Below, piece after piece: positions 12,401-20,917 of a stretch of DNA of 40,706 nucleotides; the stretch's first letter is position 1, and each line of letters starts with the position of its first letter. This DNA is from a virus, in IMG/VR virus record IMGVR_UViG_3300042449_000759, positions 1-40,706 of that record, one strand, 5' to 3'. Position numbers and translations under genes: made by a program. The notes beneath the pieces were generated by a model, which saw only the letters and a list, made by a program, of their open reading frames with translations, was not told the origin of the DNA and ran no database searches.

Positions 12401-15400
12401 TTATAAGTAACATTGGGTTTCCATATTGAATATGGCTGGCTTACGCCACCAACTGTCATTAATACTGAACTATCGACTGGTGTTAATGTTATTTTTGGAT
12501 CATTATTCGCAGTATTAACGCCATAGTAGTTAAAGTATTGATTATTACTATCATAACCAGATACAAACCAACCACCATTTGTTTTTTCAATAATAACTCC
12601 ACTGTAAGTAATCGTTTTTACTGATGAACTAACATTGAAAATGATATCAACGTTTTCAGGTGGTACGAATACATTACCAACAGTTGATTGGTGTTTACTA
12701 TCTAAAAGATAATGCTGCTGATCTGTAACTACGAATCCAGACAATCTCGTTGATAATCTAACATCTAAGTTTTTAATTTTCTTTTCGATTGTAGAAGTAT
12801 CAAGACCTTTAGCTTTGATACTATCAACCAAGTAAGTTCCTAAACCAACTGAAAATTCATTATTGGTTGGGATAACAATATCAGCTAATGTTGTAAACAA
12901 TGAAGTATCGTTGTGAACAGTTTGTCCTAATTTGTTTAGTTTTGTTCTTGAAATATCGAATCTATCTGTAATATATTCAAATGGTTTCAATAAGCAAAGA
13001 GCGATACTGATAACAAATGGCCATTCTGAACTTGAACGCCATGAATATTCCACAGGTGCAACATCACCAACTGTGAAATTGTCTTGTGATGTAAATGAAT
13101 TAAAATTATTTGCTAAACCTGATGCAATTGGGTCAATAAGTTTACCACTTTCATCAACTGGTATATGTGCTAGTAAGTTTGGACGAGCATATCTTACATA
13201 GTTTCCTTTTCTACCACCTTGTCGAATAGTACCATCACGCAAATCTTCCCATAGTATAAAGTTTTGACTGGTATATGGTGCCGCACCGTACTCCGATTCC
13301 CACCAGGATGGTTCTTCTGAAAAGCCAAGCATTTCCCAAGGGCAACGGTGTGGTCGATCAGTGTCATAGAACCAGTTGTAGATTCCACGCCAGTAACCAG
13401 GCAATTGTTGTGTAAGTGCTGGATCTAATGATTGACTATAGGTATAAGTAAAGGCATTTAACTCTTCATACCAAGTGTTATGAACGTGGTCAATATTAGA
13501 AGGAGAAACCCATTTGTAAAATTCAGATTGGATTAAGCTATCTAACTGTTGTTTGCTATACATACCACTGTTATAATAACCACCAAGAATAGCATCAATA
13601 TCAAAAATAGTAGGGTCATAATGTTGTTTAATGTTATTGTAGATACGCAATTCTAGTTCTAATAACAAATCATCTCGGTAATCACCATACGCAGCCGTTA
13701 TACTACCATCATGACCCTGAATAACCAATCTTGGTGTTATGTAAGTATCATCCATGAAAATCATTGGAGTATATGCTTTGTGCAACCCAATCGATGATGG
13801 TGTTGTTGGTATGTAATTGATTGCAGTTGAAACGTATTCTCTTATTTCAATAATATCGCCAACTTGTAACGCATATGAAATTGAAACGTAACCGTAAACC
13901 TCGTTAAACTGATAATCTTTAGTGTTTAACAAGTGAGTTCTTGTATATGAACCTCTTGAATTCAAGCGATTAACATAAATGTAAACTGCGCTGTTACTTA
14001 AGTCGGTTAAATTAAACTTATTAGATAGTGCATAGGTTGTAACGTCAGTATGTTCAACTGTATAGTTTAGTTTGGTATAAGCACCGCTACCAATCATATC
14101 AGAATAAGCAAATGGACTATCAACTGTTTTTGTTTTAGTCAATGATGCAATGATTTCATCAACTGCATCTGCAACCGGTGATAATGGCATCATCACTGCT
14201 CTATCCAAAAAGTTATTTTTGAATTCAGTGTACATTTTCTTAGCATATCTCAATGCTTTGATAATGTTTTGTTCTTTATCACATAACGTACTAATAGCAA
14301 GTGGTGCAATACCAGAATGTTTTAAGAATCTAGTTGCAAATTGCTGATAGTTATCGATATCTCTCAAATTTGAAATACCAGGGATAGTTCCAGTGAATCT
14401 ATCATGGAAATCAACAGCTGATCGAACATGATCATCTGCTTGACCTAATGTGAAAGTAACTAATTCATCATTCAATGGATTCTTTTCTAAACCAACTGGT
14501 ATTTCGTAATACCCTGTATCTGGATCATTGGCTGAAATTACTTTAATCGAGACTACATCACCAATTGCAAAAGTTGTATTGAATGTAAACACATTTTGAT
14601 CACGGGTGTAACCCGCAGTCAACGACTCGCCATTTAAATAAAACTTAATAGTCCACTTATCTTCTGCAGCTTCGTAAAAGTTAATCGGTGTAAACGCGAT
14701 TTCACTCGTTACTTCTTTAACAATATAACTATCAATGATTGGTTGAATGTAAGTATTATCTGTTTGTACCCACCCATTTGCATATTCACTACCAACAAAG
14801 TTATTTCTAATATAACCAGTTGCTACTTTTCTCGTTATTTTGCTGTTATTTTCAGCGAAAATGTAGGTATCTGTACCGAAATCCCAATTAAACTGAATAT
14901 CACCAATGTTATTGATGTTTAAATAACTTAAACTAAATCCTAAATGAGTATCTGTTCTACCACCACCGACTTTATAACTTACGATCTTAGAACCAGTAAA
15001 TGTACTGGCTGGATAAGTCTCAACATTAGAAAAACTAACTTCGTTTTCATCAAATACATCAAACAAAGGTGCTTGATTGATGCTAGTCTTAGCTTGGCTC
15101 AGTTTCCAACTAGTACCATCAAAGTGGAACATAGCACCACCAAATGCAGTACCTGTTTTTACCAGTACACATTCACCAATAACTGGATTGGTTTCGTCAG
15201 TTGCAACTAAGTGAATTTTGGGAGTGCTAGGTGATCCTTCGGTAACAAAAGTTACTTTGTAGATTTTGTTATTAGCTAAACTATCTTTATCTGCTGTTAC
15301 TAAGATTCTAGCCCCGGCTGATAACTGAAATCCATCTATATTATATGACCGTGCACCTTCAATAGTTGAAAACACGTCAGTTGTGACAGTATCAACCGCA

Positions 15401-17022
15401 TCAACTGCTTGTTTGGCATGTGTACCATGGTTAAACAATTGGAGATTGGCTGTAAACTCAATGATTGGTCGTTTAGCACGCATTTCTTCAGGCGCAGCAT
15501 ACTCAACACCACGCATTTTGCACGAATATTCCAAAACTGAACGATGGAACCAACGGTTGTATCTACTCCATGGATTAGAATCGACACTAGCATGAGAAAT
15601 AGTAATATAATCTTGATCTCCAGGATAAGATGCCGCGTTATCAAATGGTTCGGTATCAAAGCCACCGTTATCAAACATTACGGTTGGTACATTTTTAGAA
15701 ATCGAGGGCGTTGTTAAGTCAGAAAATCTAATCAATGAGATTGCACTACCAACGCCACTAACCAACCAAGTATCAGATGCATATTTTTTAGGAGTTACTG
15801 ATCCATGAAATTCAACTGCCATACCGTTAGTAAACACAACGCCATTGCTGCTTGTGTAGTTTTTCAATCCAACAACTTCTTTATCAACATCAATCGCTGT
15901 ATTAGCAGAAATGTCATCAATAATGAATCTACCAAACTTATTTGGATCAATCGGACTTTGATAAAACAGTTCATCAGGTGAATCATATGGCACCACAAAC
16001 GTAATTGTACCAGCTGGTGTACCATTATTCGTAATACCTTTGGTATAATCCAACGTAGGTGTGTTAACAACTACCCCAAAGTTACGCCATTTATCAGTAG
16101 TTACTGAAGTTGTTGTGTTGGCTGGGATATTTTCAGTAGCTTGCCACAAAAAGTCATCATATACAATAAACTCACCAATTGTATATTCAGTACCTGGGTT
16201 ATAATAAGAGATTTCAGTTTGATATATAAACTGAACCATATCCCAATCAAGTGTGGTATCTGGTACAGTTGGTACTGAATGCGATGGTATCGTATGTTTC
16301 GCTTTCAATAACTGGTTTTCATACACTGCCAGTTGGCCACTTACATAAGAGTACTGGTAACTATACATCAATGAACCAGTATCATACTTATTTCGAATGA
16401 TAAACCCTTCTTTTGGTGCATTTACATTAAATTTGTAAGTTTGACCACGGTATAGGTTAATCGTTGGGTTGTTTACCGGATTTCCAGAGGTAGCGTTGAA
16501 TACAAATGAGTTACTATCTAAAGTAACATCATATTCGCTAACTATATTAGCATTTGCGCCATTAACTGGAACTGACAATGGTCCATTTGGTTCCCAATAA
16601 TACTCTCTATAGTTAATGAACTTATCCCAAACAATTGGTGGATTCCAAGAATAATGTTCTTGTGATGTAATCAAATCATCACGTTCAACTGTATTACCAA
16701 AGAACTTCAATTGATTTTTGAAATCAATGTAATCATAGAAGTTATCGATAGTTCCACTGTTATTGAAAATAACACCAGGCTCTAATTGATACCTACTACG
16801 CAACGAGTTGTCAGAATCCAAGTAAATGTCAGAGCCGACAAAGGTTTTCCCATATCGACGACCAACATAACCAACGGTCTTTTCCAATAGACCAGGCTGT
16901 ACCAATGGGTCAACCACGGCTGACATGAATTTCTTATTTGCATCTGTTTGGAAAACCCCTGGCAATAACTCTTCAGTTTTTCTAATTGGCAGTTGGCTTT
17001 TTGGGTATAATTGATCTGTCAT
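3478..17022 (-). CDS. Giant 4514-aa baseplate/tail protein with FG-GAP propeller and carbohydrate-binding-like modules
   Basis: One uninterrupted 13.5-kb frame. The first ~150 residues (from QLPIRKTEELLPGVFQTD to the YYWEPNGP region) resemble the start of very large structural proteins found after gp6 in marine T4-like phages; T4 gp7, in the same place, has 1032 aa. Visible modules: four segments of the W/Y-x-Y-x-x-G-[DE]-x-V-x-Y type seen in chitin-binding CBM5/12 domains (about residues 272-317, 1532-1574, 1789-1832, 2277-2322); six or seven FG-GAP-like blades (about 2235-2645, e.g. SFGMTIALSPDSRFMAIGAP, QFGYKVAINGDGSVAIISSP); Gly-Tyr repeats (QGYGY and GGFGY types, about 3050-3080 and 3435-3500); and several T7-fibre-like beta repeats from ~3520 to the end. 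The gene starts 4 bases after gp6 with no clear ribosome binding site, so coupling is likely. Probably a peripheral wedge or fibre scaffold contacting the host surface; function inferred. Confidence 0.85.
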   Translation of the reverse strand: MTDQLYPKSQLPIRKTEELLPGVFQTDANKKFMSAVVDPLVQPGLLEKTVGYVGRRYGKTFVGSDIYLDSDNSLRSRYQLEPGVIFNNSGTIDNFYDYIDFKNQLKFFGNTVERDDLITSQEHYSWNPPIVWDKFINYREYYWEPNGPLSVPVNGANANIVSEYDVTLDSNSFVFNATSGNPVNNPTINLYRGQTYKFNVNAPKEGFIIRNKYDTGSLMYSYQYSYVSGQLAVYENQLLKAKHTIPSHSVPTVPDTTLDWDMVQFIYQTEISYYNPGTEYTIGEFIVYDDFLWQATENIPANTTTSVTTDKWRNFGVVVNTPTLDYTKGITNNGTPAGTITFVVPYDSPDELFYQSPIDPNKFGRFIIDDISANTAIDVDKEVVGLKNYTSSNGVVFTNGMAVEFHGSVTPKKYASDTWLVSGVGSAISLIRFSDLTTPSISKNVPTVMFDNGGFDTEPFDNAASYPGDQDYITISHASVDSNPWSRYNRWFHRSVLEYSCKMRGVEYAAPEEMRAKRPIIEFTANLQLFNHGTHAKQAVDAVDTVTTDVFSTIEGARSYNIDGFQLSAGARILVTADKDSLANNKIYKVTFVTEGSPSTPKIHLVATDETNPVIGECVLVKTGTAFGGAMFHFDGTSWKLSQAKTSINQAPLFDVFDENEVSFSNVETYPASTFTGSKIVSYKVGGGRTDTHLGFSLSYLNINNIGDIQFNWDFGTDTYIFAENNSKITRKVATGYIRNNFVGSEYANGWVQTDNTYIQPIIDSYIVKEVTSEIAFTPINFYEAAEDKWTIKFYLNGESLTAGYTRDQNVFTFNTTFAIGDVVSIKVISANDPDTGYYEIPVGLEKNPLNDELVTFTLGQADDHVRSAVDFHDRFTGTIPGISNLRDIDNYQQFATRFLKHSGIAPLAISTLCDKEQNIIKALRYAKKMYTEFKNNFLDRAVMMPLSPVADAVDEIIASLTKTKTVDSPFAYSDMIGSGAYTKLNYTVEHTDVTTYALSNKFNLTDLSNSAVYIYVNRLNSRGSYTRTHLLNTKDYQFNEVYGYVSISYALQVGDIIEIREYVSTAINYIPTTPSSIGLHKAYTPMIFMDDTYITPRLVIQGHDGSITAAYGDYRDDLLLELELRIYNNIKQHYDPTIFDIDAILGGYYNSGMYSKQQLDSLIQSEFYKWVSPSNIDHVHNTWYEELNAFTYTYSQSLDPALTQQLPGYWRGIYNWFYDTDRPHRCPWEMLGFSEEPSWWESEYGAAPYTSQNFILWEDLRDGTIRQGGRKGNYVRYARPNLLAHIPVDESGKLIDPIASGLANNFNSFTSQDNFTVGDVAPVEYSWRSSSEWPFVISIALCLLKPFEYITDRFDISRTKLNKLGQTVHNDTSLFTTLADIVIPTNNEFSVGLGTYLVDSIKAKGLDTSTIEKKIKNLDVRLSTRLSGFVVTDQQHYLLDSKHQSTVGNVFVPPENVDIIFNVSSSVKTITYSGVIIEKTNGGWFVSGYDSNNQYFNYYGVNTANNDPKITLTPVDSSVLMTVGGVSQPYSIWKPNVTYKNGEIVKYQTQFFKALRTNSGETFDNTYNDWQMMKNLPTTGEVTAVKRSSFNKFSLKVLNYGTKLGSIQEVVDFLLGYEEYLKGVGFVFDGYDTATQTPINWTTAAKELMFWTKSNWAEGSLIALSPVASKIDITMGGGVAESVVDGFYDYEILKANGQPFQLNEIDITRSFQKITVSPSASADGIYYLNLYCVLKEHVAVFDDRTVFNDVIYDKPTGYRQGRIKSQGYRTVDWDGDYTSPGFLFDNVTISTWAPYTDYKMGDIVSYRSNNWTSSKNQLGTANFDDTNWTKLDSTPTKQLVANYDYKVNQFEDYYDVTSEGIGENQRSLARHAIGYQTREYLQALAPDPVTQFQLYQGFIREKGTANAVNKVFDKLSRSGDASIVMNEEWAFRVGRFGGLDQLKEVEFQVQKGMFKLNPQAIEIANSIALPVNDQKYQLIRDNFTIAPTPYTTSIHPVVLSEPVRTAGYVKTDQIKASVKTRTDILALDITMMYENDHIWVTFSDYSWDVLRYNQTNLRIESITVTGTDFTLTLSDRHGLKVDDIIGIKPINVTTNLVGFFKITAIDWNSITLDGSSLTGAPILPASIPLNISVLTTARFSDYDKVDPETSATYTKGATLWVDNNSNTKWEVVQKQDTYSDYSLKEKNYGISVTPYNAGSAVAYAERLGQTIIGVSGSDYALVYDGISFTKSKAVIMPPISLGEHLNGSFGMTIALSPDSRFMAIGAPKASLVHSNYMGVYNQTTDYMYGDIVLYDDMLWEATTDITIDGSSNSIYSEDWRPAALVPAAAIGSNAGYTNQGTVAIYEYKEGGWALNRTIISPRPKDYELFGSDISIGFAADGTYTMAIASGLGDGQVYMYEFLGTSWKHYRHASYTNQFNPLLDTGLSVAVSGDCSTVLVGKPTIGKGLVIPYLLNSNHLYSEQADHRLENESGNTGDQFGYKVAINGDGSVAIISSPNADITVPDQGSVYVIHRDSAGVYSRDVEQRLQSFDSISNELFGTSLSFSATGNTLVVGAKNTPYTQYKLFDNGTTTFDENRTKIVTSIGSAGGIYVFEKKADLYFLTAKPVPTDIVMQPYESYGFAVACTDDVVVVGSPNYMVPGTTDKVGMMRLFVQDKTANSWNTIAQQAEVVDIAKVKSVELYDNVKNIKIQDLDYVDHAKLKVLNYAEQAITYKTLYDPAVYTNGTDDTIQIIEPTQSWDDAHVGKLWWDVSAVKWVYAEQGDFAYRTGHWNQMATGSSVDVYEWVKTKILPSEWATLADTNEGIAEGISGQPLYPNDNVLTVKNLYNTVTGVTTETYYYFWVKNPVIIPSGSTRTVSASDVATAISNPIGTGVAFVAFTSQNELLTFNVGSKLPSDTALINVVYYKDDSSLIPVHNEYQLMTEGLASSVPSAPLELKWIDSLIGADSAGNRVPDDSLPVKQRYGLSFRPRQSMFIDRTTVLKSAIEHVNGVLLKAPFTSSINFEILNSIDPVPSVESNRYDTVVDTLLDLQYVNTGHAQQATIELGLTNGKVTQVTITNQGYGYKPSIPVYENLNLPQYNYKGTGYKGPLVTVDGDGSGAVVELIIDNYGRVILAEIKYSGKKYSNTTAIVRPLSVLVKADESISNFWSIYEWNAHINQFTRNATQQYDATRYWSYVDWWKSGYGLSSRIIKEIPSIVSINDLETEVGDLIRIKEYENGGWAVFERIADEDDVAGVTNYDLEVFSDYYSMVGRENGTIQLSSILYTTTFGYDGVAPFDGISYDRDFTRELRFILRAVKEDIFTGEYDVEWNNLFFSSVRAAFAEQMYIDWAFKTSFITATHNIGPFKQTLNYNSDNLSSFESYINEVKPYRTTVREYISKYDSIETAATGVSDFDLQPAYNYEDGKIMPMNSLTTFSGYPWKWWSDNHAYSVTDIVIHNQGTNYDRPPTVEISGSGTGATAKAYIASGKVTKIILTSGGFGYLSAPTVTLTGGNPSDSVQATAVAIIGDSKARMFDLTMKFDRISKTGLTQDFTHTDTFTASGSSSSFRLTYPANEQKSKIQLTKNGHIVLGDAYNIVSTIVGGVLVSDLVFETLPVLNDLIGVVYDKNDNMLDAVARVEKYYNPIAGMKGKQLSQLITGIDFGGVQVQGATFDVTGGWDAMPWDADTWDSIESDKTHYHYCLETDTSRTLAITLPYTPTIGQQINVYIKPINPSRIIKLQPYGLKASPYSTTPEWIRIDDINYTQQWDSASMVNPYAVMPTFIGDGTTKVISIGAHLETFEGDIVVLRISDTDGSVAVNDPSIIDTNLQGGSLAYANGAYSTATGLTAEEMAIDGGVFISKAHVPATEENVPGQVLDSFSIRVFDESDNGAAPLHSRYAYGDAVTTTYDIGLAIIDSTSVVVTVDNAKKKLGTDYTVNVATGTITFNTAPAMDKLISIVSIGVGGPSILSYNTFVADGKVSKYTTTAAFKETTSAYVTVNGVTVEASIGGSGSNKTNGKTVVQLANKPDKGSTVNVVCFKGTNPNFNSSIIQLKDQTFVYTGNPIIAVQMFDTVPSTNAPIPAIVQVNGSLLTGVDSVYSVYDGFVNSFTIESKTTAHVPDNIKVYVNNQSIAFINDYTFSFDMSTLTINKALNIGDTILITNNVEAQYTISGNQVTINTTRFPLTSGDSISISWFTNYDSMQLVEDETVGGKQRYYLPFRPISSSYLWVYVNGIRMIADKHYSVTDNYMQFAIDTNSTDVVKILIFGANLRREACAFEITKDMFNVNGFARFSMNTVKLATELKYYDTSIIVTDASNLYRPTIENNAPGMIYINGERIAYFAINGNTISQLRRGTNGTSIPEIHSVDSYVVDVSVSERLPYMDTEHRIDVISDGSTEEIPVDFIPVKSTRSNWDRGSIPANYGPCDHIEVFVAGRRLHKNPMMMFNSELGAESPAGDTMIDAEFSVDGINPVVRLTEPAPVGTRVTIFRKVGKLWYDQGNNTASSGVTLLENSTTVAKFISQKTSLVPN

Positions 17023-17026
17023 AGTT

Positions 17027-20000
17027 CTAGTTCGTTGTTGTGGTAATTGCAGTCGATGCTGCTCTAACTTCGGTTGCTGAGATTGCTGTTACGATGTCAA
17101 TATTATCAACGGTCGCACCACTGATTAAGATTTCATCATGTTTACTCTGAATCTCGAATAAACTACCGAATACTTGGTCTGTTTGTCTTGGTACAAGGAC
17201 AATATTACTAATATCTGGTGATACAGTGTTCAATACATAAGTAGTTAGCTCAGTTAAGAAGAAGCGATCGCCAAAATCCCAATACGCAATATTAAAGAAA
17301 GTATTAATCGCGGTGATAATACGAACTTTAAGGTCATTATCGTTGATTGTTTTGCTTGGGTTCTTAACTACTTTGAACTGACCTTGTAATTTAGGATCAG
17401 CAGTTGCACCAAATAAGATTTTATACTTAACTGGGTGGTAGATAATCTCATCACTGATTGATTTGATTGCATTTAACTTAGAACCAAAATTGATTCTAAG
17501 CATATCACTACTGGGTGGCGTTGGTTCAAGTGTAGTTCCACCAGCTAAGTAAGTTCTAAATGCTTCATCGTATGCACGAGTCATAATAGAAATGTCCATG
17601 ATGTTACTTACGCTTGGATCAATTCTTCTGCTTGAACTTGCATTGTGCAAGTATTGGAATTTCAATCCTGATCTACCAATATTAGCTTTATAGGTGCTTT
17701 CCATTACTAAAGTTTTAGTAGTTTGATTAACTCGTTTTACATAATCTTCGGCTTCTGTGTAGAAGTAAATGAGTTGACCATCAGTATACAATGACAAATC
17801 AATACCATTTTCAGTTTCTAATACAACAATCGGTTCGGCTTTAATATCAACCAACTCGAATACAATACTACCCGCACCATCCTGCACTTCTTTAAAGAAT
17901 AGATAATTACGAGTGGTATCTGGTCCGACAATAATATCAAATGCATCTGGGTTATCAATAACGCCATCACTGTCACTGTCACTAAATGCAAGTTTTACTT
18001 CAACATTACTTTCGTAACCATCATCATATTGAACTACGTCACTAATTTCAAATGGAATATCAGACTTCAACTGACTTGTTAAGTTACTGGCTGTGTTAAT
18101 ACCAAGAATCTTAATTGTATCTTTGATTACCTTACCAACTTGATCGTTGTATCGTTTTTCGTGTGAATCAAAATAGAATCGGTTTTGTGCAGTACTACCA
18201 AATACATAATCCAATGCTCGTATTCTCACTGAATAACTATCCGCGTCTTTAACAAACGCAATTATCCATGAGGCATCGACATTTGTATTTGAACTATTAC
18301 CAGAATTAGATTGACTAAAGTTATTTGTTAAATCAATATTTGATGCTGATACAATATGCCACGAGGCATCATCAACTGAATATCGCAATCCAAAATTTAA
18401 GTTTTCAAATGCTAGATTAACCATTTCCGTTTCTAATGCAACCGGTAGATCATTCACTAGTTTAGGAACAACTTGCGTTAATATAGAACCTTCTGGTATT
18501 ACATCATTAAACGAGATAGTTCCCATTCCGTTGGCTAATACACCAACTCCACCATTGGATCCATCACCAACTACTCGGATGACTTTTGCCCAAATTCTAT
18601 CAGTTTGTAATGGGTCATTGAGATCAAGGTCTACCATCAACCCATTTTTGAATGCCTTACCAGCGATTGCAGTGAACTTAACCATTGCACCATATGAAAT
18701 ATAAGCAAAGTTTCCAGTTCCATACGACAAGCCAACACGTTTAATATCAGAACCTAATTGAAAATAACCAGTTGACAAATTGACATCTGCTGTTTTCAAA
18801 ACCCAATTTGTTGGTGTAGCTGTGTCAAATGTCTTTTTTGCGAACTTAGTAAGATAAAAGTTATAAACATCAGTACCAGCTAGTGCGGGTTCTACTGACT
18901 TTCTAATAAAGTTAATAATGTCGAGTTTATTGTTAAACTTGAATGATAATGCTCTTTCGGTTGCTTCTTTGTAAATAAAACCATCATCAGCAAATACGTT
19001 AATTGAACTGTACTTACCACTAACATCGATGATTTCAAAGTTTCTTGAGATACCACTAGATGTTCTGTTAACTGCTTTGATTTTTAAAATGTCTTGTGAA
19101 CTAGCAAGTGGAGCTAAGTTGTAATCTTCACCTGTTATCATACGGTTTTGTGTATAATAAGTAGCAGGTGCATTGGTACGAATACTATCCACGCTTTCAG
19201 TTGCAGATGCATTTGAAACCGTAGATTGCAATGCTAATCCGACAGTTACAGTATGTGCAGCACCAGCCGCATTAACATAAGGAACTGCTATGTTAATACC
19301 AGACATTTCAGTTGGTGATACTGAATAAGTAAGTCCATTACTTACTCGATAGAACAATCTGAACTTTCCTTGTGGTAAGTTACCATAAACGCCATCAGCA
19401 AATATCAAATCAACTGCATCGTTTTCTTTTGTTGTTACACTGAAAATGTTACGAACACTTCTTGATATGCTATTATACGCAATGTTATTACCAACTAGGT
19501 TGGCAACCTGAGCCCATTGATTAGTTTGTGCACCTGTTGAACTCAACCCGAATAACCAGATATCGTCATTGTTGATGTTAGCAGTATCAACTGCTACTTT
19601 TTCATTAGTTGTTGGCACGTCAATTGCAAAGTCAGCTAGTTCCAAACTACCTTGTTTGAACAGCAAGAAGAAACCAGAATCTGTACTGCTTGGTCCACTA
19701 CCATCATTACGGTAAACAAAACCAAGTTGATTACCAGCCAATGGCTGTTCTTCGTAAATGGATTCGCTGTTTTTGAATGAAGTACTGACAATTTCAAATG
19801 CCATTGTACGACCGGCAACCGATTTGGTATAAGAATAAATGGGTACATCAGTTGTGATTGTATTAAACCGATATTGGTCTGTTGTTACGCCACCTATGGT
19901 TGCTGTACCTTGACTACGACCAAATTCAGTATTAGGAGTCATTGCTGAATTTAGCACTAGGATGAATTGCTCATACCAATTTGAATTGGTTGGGTCGTTC

Positions 20001-20431
20001 CATGTGATAAGTTGCTGTGCTAAGTTTTTGCCATTACTATCTAATATTTCTTCAGATGTGGTAATAGAAGTGAATTTTAACAACCCACTAGCTGCATTAT
20101 TTCTTTTTGGTTTATAACTCAGCATCTGTGCGATTCTGAGTACACTTGCTTTTCTTTCTGCTAGTTCTAAGAAGTTTTCACGACTAGCTAAATCGATTCT
20201 AAAAGATAATGACTGCCCGAGAAACGCCATGGCATCAATCAATGCCATATATTCAGATGATTCAATGTAATCATTGAAATCTTCCGGGTAGTTTTCTCGT
20301 ATATAGGTAATGATTACCCTGCGTAGATTTTCAAAATCATAAGATTTGAAATCAGCATTCTTAAAGGTTTGGTATATTCTAGTCCAATCCTCGTTTAATA
20401 TTAGATCGTTTTGGCGTGTGGTCGTAGTCAT
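17027..20431 (-). CDS. 6: Baseplate wedge protein, gp6-like (baseplate J family)
   Basis: A 1134-aa protein. The N-terminal region carries hallmark gp6/baseplate-J sequence: SSEYMALIDAMAFLGQSLSF, then RIDLASRENFLELAERKASVL, then MLSYKPKRN (about residues 55-110). The C-terminus has the usual baseplate-J type segment with an acidic AYWDFGDRFFLTELTTYV stretch (about 1060-1080). T4 gp6 has 660 aa, so this version has a large central insertion, beta-rich and low in recognisable motifs. gp6 dimers form the continuous ring holding wedges together in T4. The ATG has AAGGAGT at good spacing and a late promoter only ~20 bases upstream, so gp6 and the giant gene can be made separately from the hub genes. 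The gene order gp25, gp6, giant parallels T4 25-6-7. Confidence 0.9.
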   Translation of the reverse strand: MTTTTRQNDLILNEDWTRIYQTFKNADFKSYDFENLRRVIITYIRENYPEDFNDYIESSEYMALIDAMAFLGQSLSFRIDLASRENFLELAERKASVLRIAQMLSYKPKRNNAASGLLKFTSITTSEEILDSNGKNLAQQLITWNDPTNSNWYEQFILVLNSAMTPNTEFGRSQGTATIGGVTTDQYRFNTITTDVPIYSYTKSVAGRTMAFEIVSTSFKNSESIYEEQPLAGNQLGFVYRNDGSGPSSTDSGFFLLFKQGSLELADFAIDVPTTNEKVAVDTANINNDDIWLFGLSSTGAQTNQWAQVANLVGNNIAYNSISRSVRNIFSVTTKENDAVDLIFADGVYGNLPQGKFRLFYRVSNGLTYSVSPTEMSGINIAVPYVNAAGAAHTVTVGLALQSTVSNASATESVDSIRTNAPATYYTQNRMITGEDYNLAPLASSQDILKIKAVNRTSSGISRNFEIIDVSGKYSSINVFADDGFIYKEATERALSFKFNNKLDIINFIRKSVEPALAGTDVYNFYLTKFAKKTFDTATPTNWVLKTADVNLSTGYFQLGSDIKRVGLSYGTGNFAYISYGAMVKFTAIAGKAFKNGLMVDLDLNDPLQTDRIWAKVIRVVGDGSNGGVGVLANGMGTISFNDVIPEGSILTQVVPKLVNDLPVALETEMVNLAFENLNFGLRYSVDDASWHIVSASNIDLTNNFSQSNSGNSSNTNVDASWIIAFVKDADSYSVRIRALDYVFGSTAQNRFYFDSHEKRYNDQVGKVIKDTIKILGINTASNLTSQLKSDIPFEISDVVQYDDGYESNVEVKLAFSDSDSDGVIDNPDAFDIIVGPDTTRNYLFFKEVQDGAGSIVFELVDIKAEPIVVLETENGIDLSLYTDGQLIYFYTEAEDYVKRVNQTTKTLVMESTYKANIGRSGLKFQYLHNASSSRRIDPSVSNIMDISIMTRAYDEAFRTYLAGGTTLEPTPPSSDMLRINFGSKLNAIKSISDEIIYHPVKYKILFGATADPKLQGQFKVVKNPSKTINDNDLKVRIITAINTFFNIAYWDFGDRFFLTELTTYVLNTVSPDISNIVLVPRQTDQVFGSLFEIQSKHDEILISGATVDNIDIVTAISATEVRAASTAITTTTN

Positions 20432-20450
20432 CAGTACTCCTTAATGACTA

Positions 20451-20458
20451 TATTTATC
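20451..20458 (-). promoter_or_regulatory. Late promoter before gp6 (GATAAATA)
   Basis: Minus strand GATAAATA, in the 45-base gap between gp25 and gp6. Transcription would begin just before the AAGGAGT ribosome binding site of gp6, giving a very short leader. Confidence 0.65.
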
Positions 20459-20476
20459 CAACGGTTTGCCCAGTTT

Positions 20477-20917
20477 TTAAACGATCACTGCATTGTTTTT
20501 ATCAAAATTTAAAGTCATCTGCTCATTGACATTGAATGGCAAATAAGTTAAATTGACTGCGATCTGGATGCCCAGGTCAGTGGTTGTAACAGATACGCTG
20601 TTAACTTGCATTCTTGGATCATAATTAACAATAGCTTGTACGTCATCAGCGATCAGTTTCTTAGTTTGAGTCGTCAATGGTTCAAATAACATATCCCAAA
20701 TAATAGTTCCAAATGCTGGATTTTCTAACTTCTCACCTTTACGAATATAAAAGTGATTGATCAAATCTCGTTTAACCAAGTTGATATCATACGCTTGTGT
20801 ATTATTTGAGTCGTTTAAGGTTGAAAATCCTTTATACACGAACGCACCATTGTTTATATCACCCATAGATGCGGTATTAGTAGCAACCGTTGTTTGATTA
20901 TAGAGTTTACTCGCCAC
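20477..20917 (-). CDS. 25: Baseplate wedge protein gp25 (gpW/gp25 family)
   Basis: A 146-aa protein if it starts at the GTG at 20915-20917, giving MASKLYNQTT. I prefer this over an in-frame ATG 42 bases upstream because AGGAAGGGA lies about 7 bases before the GTG and the upstream ATG would overlap the gp5-like gene by 53 bases. The family signature is clear: KRDLINHFYIRKGEKLENPA at residues 49-68, then FGTIIWDMLFEP. T4 gp25 has 132 aa. gp25 sits at the inner wedge and is part of the sheath-initiation site, conserved from T4 to type VI secretion (TssE). The gene overlaps the end of the gp5-like gene by 11 bases and is followed by gp6, as in T4-like operons. Confidence 0.92.
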   Translation of the reverse strand: MASKLYNQTTVATNTASMGDINNGAFVYKGFSTLNDSNNTQAYDINLVKRDLINHFYIRKGEKLENPAFGTIIWDMLFEPLTTQTKKLIADDVQAIVNYDPRMQVNSVSVTTTDLGIQIAVNLTYLPFNVNEQMTLNFDKNNAVIV

